64,000 nucleotides of DNA, taken from contig CAJTNL010000007.1 of the NCBI GenBank assembly GCA_910577755.1, positions 1 through 64,000 of the forward strand. Reading direction: 5' to 3'. This DNA comes from an uncultured Eubacteriales bacterium (GTDB lineage: Bacteria > Bacillota > Clostridia > Oscillospirales > Acutalibacteraceae). Below, piece after piece: positions 25,508-36,384 of the stretch. Position 1 is the stretch's first letter; every line of letters starts with the position of its first letter. Under the pieces are notes generated by a model. It ran no database searches. It saw only the letters and a program-made list of their open reading frames with translations, and was not told the DNA's origin. The translations under genes and the position numbers were made by a program.

Positions 25508-26317
25508 TTATTTATATACATTAGTACCGCTGAAAATTTCAATCATTTCTCTACGAAGACGATCAGTAATTGCCAAACGTTCTTTTGGCGATAACTCGTA
25601 GACATCTGTATTAAACAAATAATTCTGCAATTCAATTTCTTTAATTAATAACCTTGTATGAAATAAATTTGCCTGATATACATTGATATCAACGGCATCA
25701 TACTTGGTTAATGTTTCATTAGCAATATAATCCTGTATTGATGTAATCTCATGGTCTATAAACAACTTATTCCCATAGTTATCACGAGTAAAACCCCGTA
25801 CACGATAATCAGCCGTGATAATATCCGAATCAAAACTTCCAATCAAATAATCCAGCGCATTGAGAGGGGAAATTTTTCCACAGGTTGCGACATCTATATC
25901 GACACGAAAGGTAGATATAGAGTTATCAGGATGATATTCTGGATAGGTGTGTACTGTAACATGACTTTTATCAAGATGTGCCAAAACCGTATCCCGCAAA
26001 GCAAGCTTTCCATGGTTGCATGACTGATCCATCATTTCTTCAGGCATATCGTTTTCACTGATTAAAACGGTAACGCTAGCTCCTTGCGGCTCGTAATCCT
26101 GTTTACTAATATTTAAAACATGTGCGCCTATCATCTCTGTAACATCACACAAAATCCTTGTTAATCTCTCTGAGTTATACTGCTCGTCAATGTAGGCAAC
26201 ATAATCCCGTTGAGCCCGCTCACTTTTTGCATAGCATACATCATAGATGTTAAAGCTGAGTGTTTTGGTGAGATTGTTAAAGCCGTATAACGTCAGCTTA
26301 TTTTCCAACCCGAACAT
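25508..26317 (-). CDS. speD: S-adenosylmethionine decarboxylase proenzyme (E. coli type)
   Basis: The proenzyme cleaves itself to create a pyruvoyl cofactor, then decarboxylates S-adenosylmethionine to supply the aminopropyl donor for SpeE. The self-cleavage site is visible as [15 protein letters not shown], with Ser118 as the future pyruvoyl group. At 269 residues it is of the long E. coli class 1A type, not the short Bacillus/Thermotoga SpeH type. AAAGG stands 5 bases before ATG 26317. It is the first gene of the spermidine operon and has a strong promoter upstream. Confidence 0.93.
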   Translation of the reverse strand: MFGLENKLTLYGFNNLTKTLSFNIYDVCYAKSERAQRDYVAYIDEQYNSERLTRILCDVTEMIGAHVLNISKQDYEPQGASVTVLISENDMPEEMMDQSCNHGKLALRDTVLAHLDKSHVTVHTYPEYHPDNSISTFRVDIDVATCGKISPLNALDYLIGSFDSDIITADYRVRGFTRDNYGNKLFIDHEITSIQDYIANETLTKYDAVDINVYQANLFHTRLLIKEIELQNYLFNTDVYELSPKERLAITDRLRREMIEIFSGTNVYK

Positions 26318-26348
26318 CACTACCTTTCCATGAAATACCTTAACCTTG

Positions 26349-26377
26349 ATAATAAACGATTATTTGAAAAAAGTCAA
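26349..26377 (-). promoter_or_regulatory. Promoter of the speD-speA-speE-speB operon
   Basis: On the minus strand TTGACT (26372-26377), 17 bases, then TATTAT (26349-26354). The transcript would start about 25 bases before speD. Confidence 0.7.
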
Positions 26378-26522
26378 TATATATGGAAATATTCTACATT
26401 GATGCGCTTATTTTTAAATTATCTAACTTTTTCTATGTAAAACTCTTATTTACTCTAATTTTCTTCATATTTCACATACAAATTATACACTTTTTCAACG
26501 CCTAAACATGTCAATTTCACAT

Positions 26523-27359
26523 CTATAGTTGTGCAAATTTTTCTCTGAGTAACGCAATCTCCTTTTGATATCCCTCCAATTCATTAGGTGTTTCCAAACA
26601 AAAGGGTAGATGACATAGTTTTGGATGACGAATTACAGCCGATATCGCTTTCAGCCCAATATAACCCTCCCCTATTTTCTCGTGCCTATCTTTATGACTG
26701 CAAAATGGATTCTTGCTGTCATTTAAATGAACTGCGCATAATTTGTTCAGTCCAATTACGTTGTCAAACTCCTTAATCACACCATCCAAATTTTGTACAA
26801 TATCATAGCCTGCATCGTATACATGGCATGTGTCCAAACATACACCTATTTTATCCTGTAATATTACACCATCTATAATCTGTTTTAGTTCTTCAAAACG
26901 ACTTCCTATCTCACTGCCTTTACCAGACATGGTTTCCAGCAAAACTGTAGTAGTCTGCTCCGGTTTCAATATAGCATTAAGTGCCTCAACTATCTGATGA
27001 ATGCCTGTTTCAACACCTTGTCCTACATGACTTCCCGGATGAAAATTATAATACTGATTAGGCAGATACTCCATACGTACCAAATCGTCCGCCATAGTTT
27101 CTAGGGCAAACTGCCTTGTCTGTTCCTTATCCGAACAAGGATTCAAAGTATAAGGCGCATGCGCTACAATATTTTGGATATGATTCTCACGCATCCATTT
27201 CAACAATTCATCAATATCTTTCTGATCTATCGCTTTTGCTTTGCTTCCTCTTGGATTTCTTGTAAAAAACTGAAACGTATTGGCACCAATAGCTGACGCT
27301 TCTTTACCCATTGCTAAAAATCCCTTTGAAGTCGATAAATGGCAACCAATTTGTAACAT
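26523..27359 (-). CDS. nfo: Deoxyribonuclease IV (AP endonuclease)
   Basis: An apurinic/apyrimidinic endonuclease of base excision repair with a three-zinc active site in a TIM barrel. Visible ligand motifs include [45 protein letters not shown] and GEGYIG followed by FCLETPN. The 278-residue length is typical. It lies 20 bases downstream of ogt, making a two-gene DNA repair cluster. Confidence 0.95.
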   Translation of the reverse strand: MLQIGCHLSTSKGFLAMGKEASAIGANTFQFFTRNPRGSKAKAIDQKDIDELLKWMRENHIQNIVAHAPYTLNPCSDKEQTRQFALETMADDLVRMEYLPNQYYNFHPGSHVGQGVETGIHQIVEALNAILKPEQTTTVLLETMSGKGSEIGSRFEELKQIIDGVILQDKIGVCLDTCHVYDAGYDIVQNLDGVIKEFDNVIGLNKLCAVHLNDSKNPFCSHKDRHEKIGEGYIGLKAISAVIRHPKLCHLPFCLETPNELEGYQKEIALLREKFAQL

Positions 27360-27379
27360 CTTTATATTCTCCTTATTGA

Positions 27380-27859
27380 CTAATTTTGCATCTTAATGCG
27401 CTTTTCTAAATCTAGTAATTGCTTTTTTAAATTTAAACCACCTGCATATCCTACTAAAGCTCCATTTACTCCAATCATTCTATGGCATGGAATAATAATT
27501 GCGATTGGATTATAGCGATTAGCCATACCAACAGCACGACACGCTTTTGGATTACCTATGACCTCTGCCAATTGCAGATAGCTGCGTGTTTCTCCATAAG
27601 GAATCATTTGCAGCGCCCGCCACACTTTCTGCTGGAATGCTGTACCCTTAGACGCTAAAGGCAATTGAAAGTTTGTTCTCTGCCCTGTAAAATATTCCAT
27701 CATTTGCTGATATACTGCAGTAATCAGAGGTGTTTCCCGTTGTACGTAATCATTCCCACAATCTTTGTATGTATCGCAGACAGAAACCATTATAATAGTA
27801 TTATGCTCCTCCGTAATAGAAAGCATACCATATACTGTCTGATAATGAAACTGTATTTT
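27380..27859 (-). CDS. ogt: Methylated-DNA-protein-cysteine methyltransferase
   Basis: A suicide enzyme that moves the methyl group from O6-methylguanine to its own cysteine. The active-site motif IIPCHRMIG is present, followed by [16 protein letters not shown]. The helix-turn-helix region upstream ([20 protein letters not shown]) is intact. I chose ATG 27859 (159 residues), which leaves the upstream AGGA at 12 bases; an ATG at 27874 directly abuts that site. It is probably co-transcribed with nfo. Confidence 0.93.
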   Translation of the reverse strand, partial: KIQFHYQTVYGMLSITEEHNTIIMVSVCDTYKDCGNDYVQRETPLITAVYQQMMEYFTGQRTNFQLPLASKGTAFQQKVWRALQMIPYGETRSYLQLAEVIGNPKACRAVGMANRYNPIAIIIPCHRMIGVNGALVGYAGGLNLKKQLLDLEKRIKMQN

Positions 27860-28032
27860 CATAAAAAGCAACATTCCTAATTACAGTATACCATATTTCA
27901 TAAAATACGTATAATTTCTTTTGAAGAATCTACACAAAAACAATCCCAGCAAAACACATATGGAAAACAAGCAGTAATTTTGCTGCGGCATTTCTTCTAT
28001 ATGCGCTATACTTTCGTTTAAGTAATAAAGAA

Positions 28033-28061
28033 AAAGGACAAGTTACACGCTTTTCGTGTTA
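28033..28061 (-). terminator. Terminator upstream of ogt, serving the decayed minus-strand gene
   Basis: AAAGGACA (28033-28040) pairs with TGTCCTTT (28054-28061) around a partly paired interior. Read on the minus strand a TTTTTCTTT tract follows. Confidence 0.65.
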
Positions 28062-28158
28062 CCTGTCCTTTAAATTATTTTTCAATGACTTTTTAATGTT
28101 GAATTCGTAATATTTTTATAGTAAAATCTCATTTCAGCATTATATCGCGAACGCTTAA

Positions 28159-28616
28159 TTAATTGTTATTTCCAGTGATATATTTTAAACGGTATATTTT
28201 CAAAGTATTCACATTAGGTGTGGCTTCCAATTGATCGATTATATATTTTGCAGCCTCCATATGTCCGGTTTCGTTTCCAATACCACTACGTTCAAACCAC
28301 AGCGTTGCCATAGACGGATATGCATCTTTTATATCTTTAAAATAACCGTATATATCTATCAAAGCTGTTCTGCTCTCGTTTGCCACTCTTTCATAGGGGC
28401 GACATAAGGCGCTACGTCATCATCAATACTGGCGAGCATCATAAAAATCACAGTACGGTCATCCTCCACAGCCAATACTATGAGCTATTTCAAATTTTGT
28501 TGAAACGTTTTCGGACTACTTTCCACCAATCTACCGTTACTTTTCATATCAGGCATTACAAATAAAACATTCGCTGAGTATTTGGCAATACAAATTGTAG
28601 GTAATACAGCAATCAT
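28159..28616 (-). pseudogene. Remnant of an unidentified gene with frameshifts
   Basis: Only pieces remain. An N-terminal fragment from ATG 28616 (starting MIAVLPTICIAKYSAN) stops after about 43 codons. A C-terminal fragment of about 75-95 residues in another frame ends at 28159 with KIYRLKYITGNNN. Between them the reading frame changes at least once. The good terminator downstream shows that a real gene once ended here. I do not recognise the family. Confidence 0.4.
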
Positions 28617-28660
28617 GAGCTTAAGGGAAAACACCTATATACATATGAATTCAAAAACTC

Positions 28661-28695
28661 CTAAAAACTCTTAGACATCGGCTAGAGGTTTTTAG
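28661..28695 (-). terminator. Terminator of the DUF4231 gene
   Basis: CTAAAAACTC and GAGGTTTTTAG form a stem around a 14-base interior. On the minus strand it is followed by GAGTTTTTG and lies 28 bases after the stop codon of the DUF4231 gene. Confidence 0.6.
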
Positions 28696-28722
28696 AAGTT
28701 TATTCGCTCAGAATACTTAAAT

Positions 28723-29226
28723 TTATTTTTCTTTAGACATGATTTGCCGCCATTGATTATGTTCGTTTTCCATATACTTTTCACAAGTTTGAACTAAATG
28801 GTTTAGTCGTTCTGTAGGCGTTAATTTATGATAAGGACCAGATTCTGCGCTGTATTTTGCCAATTCTGCCTCCAATTTGTGCAATGTAATGCGATCCTGC
28901 AACCATTGCTCTTTATATCTTGTAAATAAAAGAATTCCAGATATAATAGTAGACAAAGTACTTAAACCAGCAGTAATGTATTGTGCTACATCTCCTATAT
29001 CAGTTGGAAATAATGCAAAAATAGGAATAATAGCTGTCACAATAATACCAATAACAGCAAAGAGATGATACTTCTTCTGAAGCTGGTAAGACGATTTACA
29101 GTAATAATTCATCTGAGGTTTTAGTCTTTGCTCAATATAATTATAAGACTTATTTAGTTCTTCCTCTTCAGAGGGATTGATTTTTCCCTCTGAAGAGATA
29201 TTCATTTTTATCTCGTCGTTACTCAA
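28723..29226 (-). CDS. DUF4231 two-transmembrane protein
   Basis: The 167-residue product begins at TTG 29226, with AAAGGAG 7 bases upstream. A hydrophilic N-terminus is followed by a helix YIEQRLKPQMNYY and two close membrane segments (about residues 56-74 and 82-101). A cytoplasmic helical tail contains RYKEQWLQDRITLHKLEAEL. This is the DUF4231 layout, related to the SLATT group of two-TM proteins often linked to nucleotide-sensing defence modules. No sensor or nuclease gene is adjacent, so a defence role is only a possibility. Confidence 0.8.
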   Translation of the reverse strand: MSNDEIKMNISSEGKINPSEEEELNKSYNYIEQRLKPQMNYYCKSSYQLQKKYHLFAVIGIIVTAIIPIFALFPTDIGDVAQYITAGLSTLSTIISGILLFTRYKEQWLQDRITLHKLEAELAKYSAESGPYHKLTPTERLNHLVQTCEKYMENEHNQWRQIMSKEK

Positions 29227-29841
29227 ATTTTTGCTCCTTTCTATTATAACAAAAGCATAGGACTACATCTGGTAACCAAGTCAGATGTTAGACCATTACT
29301 AAAATTAAAAAAATTTACCATAGTCGTTAAATATCTCAAGTAACAGCAGACCGCATGCTAGACAAAGCTAATATCTATGCCAAGAAATTTCTTTAATTAT
29401 ATTATATCATAAACTATTAAAATGTAAATATTTTTTACAACATACTCCAAAATAATATGAATTAGAACCAATATATAATCTATTAGATAAAAATTTAGTT
29501 ATGTTACAAATGTCTAATATTATGTAAGAAAAATATAATATAAAAATTAGACTCGCTCTCTACAGAGATAGGATAGTTATAATATAAATAAAAAATCAGT
29601 CATAAAATCTACAGTTAGTCGGCTTTATTTTTAACATAACTACATCACGTCATACGTCAAACATAAATAACAATTAGATAAATACCCAATACTCCAAGTA
29701 TTAAGGGTATATGCATATTTATTATAAACTCGACTTTTAAATTTCAATATTTGTGTTGATATGGAGACTGCAAGTCTTTCCTATTTGTTACCTCCCATTA
29801 AGGTAACTTTAATATTTGATTGGGATAAATCACATCCGACG
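29227..29841. other. AT-rich intergenic region, nothing recognised
   Basis: About 615 bases without a credible gene. A small hairpin TTACCT-N7-AGGTAA occurs near 29785-29805. Otherwise I see no promoter, repeat or RNA that I could defend. Confidence 0.5.
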
Positions 29842-30534
29842 TTAAACCATTGAGCACATAATCTCTCTAAATCTGTTGTCGTCGCCTAACTGTGCTTGTA
29901 CAATGCTCCACAAGCTATCTCCTAATTTGACCGTATAAGTACAGCTGCCTATTGCTCTGGCAGTTAGTTTAATCACTTGCCCCACATGAATTTTATTTGG
30001 ATTTGCTATTCCATTAATCTCTGATAGTTCTTGATAGGTTGTACCAAACCTACCCGCAATGCCGCTTAGCGTATCTCCTGCCATCACAGTATATGTATCG
30101 TAGTGTGGTTGTGGTTCTTGCGGTGTTGGCTCGGGTGTTGATTCGGGTACAATACCGTTTATATAATTCTTGTAGCACCAATTCATGTCTACGATGTTTG
30201 CTGTAATGCCATCTACTCTGCCTCTGGAGCTATACAGTTACCTGTATAATCACACTGAGTATTGTACTGTGCCACCCATACGTCTATACCTTCACCATCT
30301 ATTTTGCCATATCTATGTAATTGCGTGACCAATTTAGATTCGTATACAGCATGGGTATGTATCCTGCTACACGAATCTTCTTGCAAAACGCAATCACAAT
30401 ATCTGCGCATACAGATTTGCCTAATGCCCGATTGTCTGCTTTCCTCCATATCAAACGCTATCGAAAACTGCGGATTAGTTTCCGCAATAATCTCTAGCAA
30501 AAATCTGCTTCTCTTGCTGCTTCTGCTGTATAAG
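29842..30534 (-). pseudogene. Decayed GH25 muramidase/LysM endolysin
   Basis: Fragments in different frames read as one former phage-type endolysin. A GH25 lysozyme part has AREADF, LEIIAETNPQFSIAFDMEES and WVAQYNTQCDYTGN. After a frameshift near 30190-30215 it is followed by NWCYKNYINGIVPE, a Pro/Glu linker and two LysM repeats (YTVMAGDTLSGIAGRFG and YTVKLGDSLWSIVQAQLG). The N-terminal half of the GH25 domain is missing. At least three frame breaks are needed to rebuild the protein, so it cannot be functional. It suggests an old prophage or cell-wall gene loss. Confidence 0.75.
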
Positions 30535-30845
30535 TTTCGAATTTACTACTTTAATACAGCAATTATAACAATTATGTGTGACATTTTATTAATTGTTAAT
30601 GTGTATTCTAGTGTCACCCATATTTTTGAATATATTTTAAATAAATATTAAATGAGTTTATACTTATTAATACATTACCGTCGCCAACTATCTGCTTATG
30701 GTCTCAAAATAATGCGCCATTAAACACCTCTTTCAACATAATATCCGTATTGTAAAGTTAAATGAAAGTTGAAGACCCGTCAGCCCATGAGGTACAATGG
30801 TTTCACCACAAAATACATGTACTTCCAGAAAGGAGTCGAGTCTTC

Positions 30846-31668
30846 ATGGCAAAATTATACCAGGCAAGCTGTCCGAAGTGCAATAACCAAACAGACTTTT
30901 ATTAATATGGAAAAGATCCGCACGGACATCAGAAATACCAATGTAGGAAATGTGGCTTTCAATGGGCGCTAGAAACATAGCCCAAGGAACGCAATTCGCC
31001 CCCCCCACCTGTCCGGTCTACGGAAAAGCTACTTTTCTGCCCTATGACAGGGAGCATTACAGCAATTACCGCTGTTGTGACAAGAAATGCAATCATTCCT
31101 TGTTCGTACCAAAGCCAACCGCTATCCAGACGCCGTCTATGTCCAAGTTGTTTGGAAAAGCAAACTTCAAGCGGATGCGCTATCTTATCCATGTGATCCT
31201 CATGAACTTGACCATGTTATACCTAGGTAAAATTCGTTCCGAAACATTGCTATACAGCTCATTGCGACGCTGAATTTCAACTCTGATAAATGGCACGCCA
31301 ATGAAACTGTGGTAAAAATACAAGACGAGAAATACTACCTTTGGCTTATCTGGACAGCGAGACACGCTTTGTCCCCGGCTTCCATTTGGACCGCCATAGA
31401 AACAGTTCCCAGAGGTTTACCATACTGGAGGTTGTCAAGCCTCCGGGGACTCCAAAGTCCATTGTCAGCGACCGATACTTTGCCTATCAAATGCCTGTCA
31501 AGACGTTCCATGGGGGTAAATATATCTGCGTTATAACCTTATTTCCATGTTCATCTTCTTTTACAACTTCGTCCGCCCCATTCCGCCTTAAACAACTTTA
31601 CCCCGGCTCAGTGTGCCGGTCTCAAGGTATCCAAAAAGCGTAAACGAAAGCTTTTACTCGTTGCGTAG
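30846..31668 (+). pseudogene. Decayed zinc-ribbon/DDE transposase remnant
   Basis: From ATG 30846 the frame starts MAKLYQASCPKCNNQTDFY, then breaks. Further pieces in other frames show a zinc ribbon (CRKCGFQW), KERN, NYRCCDKKCNHSLFVPKP, a DDE-type core (WHANETVVKIQDEKYYLWLI and GTPKSIVSDRYFAYQMPVKTF) and the C-terminal FFYNFVRP, TPAQCAGLKVSKKRKRKLL ending at 31668. There are several frameshifts and an internal deletion before the last catalytic Glu region. It is an IS6-like or related DDE transposase fossil. No clear terminal inverted repeats or target duplication are visible. Confidence 0.75.
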
Positions 31669-31974
31669 TCATTTTGGCTGTTTTCGGGTCTTATTTTTTC
31701 ATTTTACTTTACAGCGCCCTACGTTTTATTGATAATTATTTTGATAATAGAACCTTTTTAATCATATTGACGTCTGTTGCATCCTGTTCAGGGATGATTA
31801 TTACAAAATTCTACAATATGGCTAAACTGGGGATTTCATTATCGTTTTTTTTCTCATTCTTTTATCGACATACTTTCTCTTGACCAAAAAGAACTGCTCT
31901 TTTTCCAAAACCTGCCCTAATTTTTACTGCTACTTTATTGACCATGATTTATATTAAACATATGTTGTTAATCG
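31669..31974. other. Intergenic region between the transposase remnant and a small gene
   Basis: About 306 bases with a T-rich plus strand. A short open frame at 31674-31883 lacks a ribosome site and standard composition, so I do not call it. Nothing else is seen. Confidence 0.4.
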
Positions 31975-32187
31975 TTACAGGCTTTCTAATTTCTGCAGCA
32001 ATTCGTTTAATTTCTGTTTAGAAATATAAGGACGTATGACTCGCAGTACTTTTTGTAAAGTGAGCGGTTTAATATTTTGCAAAATTGTTGGCGTCATAAA
32101 CATCGAAAATTCTTGAGATAATAATTGATAAGCTTGTTTGTTCTGCATAATCTCCTGCATGGTAATCTGCTTATGTTTTAAATTCAT
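31975..32187 (-). CDS. Small hypothetical helical protein (70 aa)
   Basis: GGAGGAG lies 7 bases before ATG 32187, a strong ribosome site. The 70-residue product is glutamine- and leucine-rich and predicted all-helical (MQEIMQNKQAYQLLSQEF, then LQKVLRVIRPYISKQKLNELLQKL). It has no cysteine and no membrane segment. I do not recognise it. The strong translation signal makes it likely to be a real gene. Confidence 0.6.
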   Translation of the reverse strand: MNLKHKQITMQEIMQNKQAYQLLSQEFSMFMTPTILQNIKPLTLQKVLRVIRPYISKQKLNELLQKLESL

Positions 32188-32436
32188 TATATTCTCCTCC
32201 ATACTCCATTTTATGTGGCAGGAGTTTGCTATGATATCGTTATCAATAAAAAATACTGATTATGTATTAAAACATAACCAGTATTTTTTACAACAAGTAA
32301 CGGTTTATTTTCTTTTTTCATTTATCTCATTGGCATACCTCAATACAATAAAAAAATGGGTATGCAAATATAAATTGAACATTTATGTATGTGTTCCGTA
32401 AATTTTTCCCATACTATGTCTTAGAGGTGATGTAGT

Positions 32437-32667
32437 ATGCTGCAAAGCGCTTATTTCGAAGTAAAAAATTTACAGAATAAGCATGATTTAAAGCAAATGA
32501 AAAAAGGACTCGATACGTTATATGGCGTACTCTCTGTTTCCATTAACAAAAATCAAAGCAGAGTAGGTATCGACTACGATGCAACTGGTGTTAGCGATCA
32601 ACAGATTACTGATTTTTTAAAAGATAGAGGTTATAAAGTAACCCATGTTTATGATTTAGGACTTTAA
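32437..32667 (+). CDS. HMA-like ferredoxin-fold protein without metal-binding cysteines
   Basis: The 76-residue product has the beta-alpha-beta-beta-alpha-beta pattern of heavy-metal-associated (HMA) domains: YFEVKNLQ, LKQMKKGLDTLYGVLSVSI, RVGIDYD, DQQITDFLKDRGYKV. The metal-binding CxxC that should follow the first strand is absent, and the protein has no cysteine at all. It is therefore unlikely to carry copper by the usual means. AGAGGTGATG supplies the ribosome site. A strong terminator follows, so it is a single-gene unit. Confidence 0.65.
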   Translation: MLQSAYFEVKNLQNKHDLKQMKKGLDTLYGVLSVSINKNQSRVGIDYDATGVSDQQITDFLKDRGYKVTHVYDLGL

Positions 32668-32727
32668 TTCAGTTTAAATGTAATGCAGTCGCTAACTGTA
32701 TTTTAATGAAACCATTCCATTTTAAGT

Positions 32728-32768
32728 AAACTGATTTTGTTTTTTACAACAAAATCAGTTTTATTTTT
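32728..32768 (+). terminator. Terminator of the HMA-like gene
   Basis: AAACTGATTTTGTT (32728-32741) pairs with AACAAAATCAGTTT (32748-32761), followed by TTATTTTTAA. This is a typical rho-independent terminator. Confidence 0.85.
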
Positions 32769-32987
32769 AATTAAATTTTTAATAAGCATTGACATAAAAA
32801 TTGCCACTTTTGAACAACAAATATGGTATCTTATGATTGGTCAGCTTCATATACCACAAGAATTTGAATAGCAGTAATAAAACCTTTTTAAGAATGTTTT
32901 TATTTGCATAATAAGAGAAATTGAACTGCTGATATCTTTGATACAACGCAAAAAGATTCTTTATATTTTGCACCATATAGACAAAAT

Positions 32988-34190
<1,203 letters not shown>

Positions 34191-34624
34191 TCAAAAGTCA
34201 CCCTTTGCAAAATAATTTTAAAATATCCATAGAATTAAACATAATTTCTTTACATAAAATCTTATAATGATTTTACAAACTAAATTTAATACACATATTA
34301 TCTTAATAAATGAAGTATTATAAATACTAACTATTTTATTATGCGCTATGTTAACTGAATGCTAGAAATTGTAAATAATCAAATAATGCAATAAACTCAA
34401 TTTTAATTTAAGATAGATAAAAAATTAGTAATAGTATAAATAATTATATCCAATTTATGAAAAATCAGGTAATGCATATGTATAAAAAATATACAACAGG
34501 TAACCTATATTCAGTCGACATTTAATGTCAAATTTAGTCCTGATGTATAATTTCATATAAAACGCTGTCTGATATTCCATTAAAAATAAAATATCCTACT
34601 ATTTATTCAAAATATCTAATGTAC
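34191..34624. other. AT-rich intergenic region, nothing recognised
   Basis: About 434 bases, very AT-rich, between the polyQ lipoprotein start and the end of the methionine transporter operon. I see no gene, hairpin or repeat that I would defend. Confidence 0.4.
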
Positions 34625-35323
34625 TTATCTTTTACGTTTCAAACGCTTATCACATTTTTTTGCCAAAAATGTACCGAGACTTTGAAAAATTTGTACAAGT
34701 ATAATAAGCAAAATAACCGCTGCAATCATCACCAGATATCGATAACGATAATAGCCGTAGTTAATAGCAATTTGCCCTAAACCACCTCCTCCAATAATGC
34801 CACTCATAGCCGAATAACCTAAGATAGTGGTAATTGCAATCGTTGCATTAGATAATAATGACGGAAGGCTTTCCGGAAGCATCACCTTTACAACAATTTG
34901 AAGCGGTGATGCCCCCATACTCTGCGCCGCTTCAATAATATTTGGATTAACATCCCGCAAACTGCTTTCCACCAGCCTTGCTACAAACGGAAATGCTGCT
35001 ATAACAAGTGGAACAATAGAGGCAACAGTACCCACTGTTGTTCCTATAATCAAGCGAGAAAGCGGAAGGACCAAAATCATCAAAATCAGAAACGGTACCG
35101 AGCGCAACAAATTAATGATAATATTTAATATATACATAATGCCTTTTGGAAATGGCAAAACGCTTCCTTTTTCTCCTACAACAAGCAATACACCAATAGG
35201 TAACCCAATGAGGATTGCAAAGGCTGTTGCCAACATCGTAACATAAAGCGTTTCCCACACTGCAAACGGGAATTCATTGAGCAAAATTTGCCCAGCCTCC
35301 GCAAGAGACTCCTGATTAAACAT
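34625..35323 (-). CDS. metI: Methionine ABC transporter permease
   Basis: The 232-residue product from ATG 35323 has five membrane segments and the EAA loop IIEAAQSMGASPLQIVVKVMLPESLP that contacts the ATPase. It forms the membrane channel of the MetNIQ D/L-methionine importer. The start overlaps the metN stop by 8 bases (AATGTTTAA), which indicates translational coupling; an ATG seven codons upstream lies further inside metN. GGGGGA is close to the start. Confidence 0.93.
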   Translation of the reverse strand: MFNQESLAEAGQILLNEFPFAVWETLYVTMLATAFAILIGLPIGVLLVVGEKGSVLPFPKGIMYILNIIINLLRSVPFLILMILVLPLSRLIIGTTVGTVASIVPLVIAAFPFVARLVESSLRDVNPNIIEAAQSMGASPLQIVVKVMLPESLPSLLSNATIAITTILGYSAMSGIIGGGGLGQIAINYGYYRYRYLVMIAAVILLIILVQIFQSLGTFLAKKCDKRLKRKR

Positions 35324-36329
35324 TATCCCCCAACTCCTCAACAACTATATTATCTATTCCCTGCAAATAGGTAATGGCACGGTTTACCACTACATCGTCA
35401 TCAGAAATTCCTAATAGCATATTGCCGTAAACTTTATCTCCAATACATCGGGTAGATGCAAAAAGAATGTTCGCGGTAATATTTTGCTTCACTGCCATTT
35501 GTGCAATCAACGGTGTTCCAGTAGCCAAAGCACCATGAAATACCACACGGATACAACGCTCTTTTGTATTGGTTCGCAACACTTCATAAACCCCACTGGG
35601 AAATACAAGCCGTTTGGCAGCGGTTGATTTGGGATTTGAAAATACACTTCCAACAGTCCCTTGTTCCACCACAACACCATGATCAAGTATGGCAACATGA
35701 TTGCAAATTTCTTCTACTACGCTCATCTCATGCGTAATAATGATAACTGTAATATTTAGCCGTTTGTTAATATCCCGAATTAGCTCAAGAATGGAATGTG
35801 TTGTTTTGGGATCCAACGCACTTGTTGCTTCATCACATAGCAAAATCTTAGGGTTTGTAGCCAATGCTCTCGCAATAGCAATACGCTGTTGTTGACCACC
35901 CGATAACTGCGCTGGATAAGCATTAGCCTTATCCGGTAAACCCACCATGTTAAGCAGTTCTAAAGCACGCTTTTTGGCTTCAGTTTTTTTCATACCTGCA
36001 AGCTCCATAGGAAAGCAAATATTTTTTAAACAGTTACGTTGCATCAGAAGATTAAACCCTTGAAAAATCATCGCTATATTTTGTCTGATTTGCCTTAACT
36101 CTTTTTTTGATAAACTGCCAATATCGCAGCCATCTATCATAACGGTACCTTTTGTAGGACGCTCTAACATATTGATACAGCGGACAAGGGTACTTTTTCC
36201 TGCGCCGCTCATTCCTATAATACCGTATATATCACCATTCTGTATAGTGATAGAAATATCTTTCAGTACCTCTGTGGTTGTGTTCCCGGTAGTCTGAAAG
36301 GATTTAGATAAATTCTTTATTTCAATCAT
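35316..36329 (-). CDS. metN: Methionine ABC transporter ATP-binding protein
   Basis: The ATPase of the methionine importer, 337 residues. Walker A GMSGAGKST, the Q-loop FQGFNLL, signature LSGGQQQR and Walker B ILLCDEATSALDP are present. The C-terminal extension (about 255-337) is the NIL domain, which senses methionine inside the cell and shuts the transporter. It shows IRVVFHGALATGTPLIAQM and VNRAITYLQG. It lies between metQ and metI in the usual order. Confidence 0.95.
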   Translation of the reverse strand: MIEIKNLSKSFQTTGNTTTEVLKDISITIQNGDIYGIIGMSGAGKSTLVRCINMLERPTKGTVMIDGCDIGSLSKKELRQIRQNIAMIFQGFNLLMQRNCLKNICFPMELAGMKKTEAKKRALELLNMVGLPDKANAYPAQLSGGQQQRIAIARALATNPKILLCDEATSALDPKTTHSILELIRDINKRLNITVIIITHEMSVVEEICNHVAILDHGVVVEQGTVGSVFSNPKSTAAKRLVFPSGVYEVLRTNTKERCIRVVFHGALATGTPLIAQMAVKQNITANILFASTRCIGDKVYGNMLLGISDDDVVVNRAITYLQGIDNIVVEELGDNV

Positions 36330-36384
36330 AGGAAACCTCCGAAACGATTCAGATACCGGCTACCATGAAGTTAACCATAGGAAT

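Noticed and set aside
31674..31883. 69-codon open frame after the transposase remnant
   Set aside because: No ribosome site, starts at TTG, hydrophobic by virtue of T-rich DNA.
32779..32976. 65-codon minus-strand open frame beside the CAP lipoprotein gene
   Set aside because: No ribosome site and no recognisable pattern; AT-rich composition explains it.
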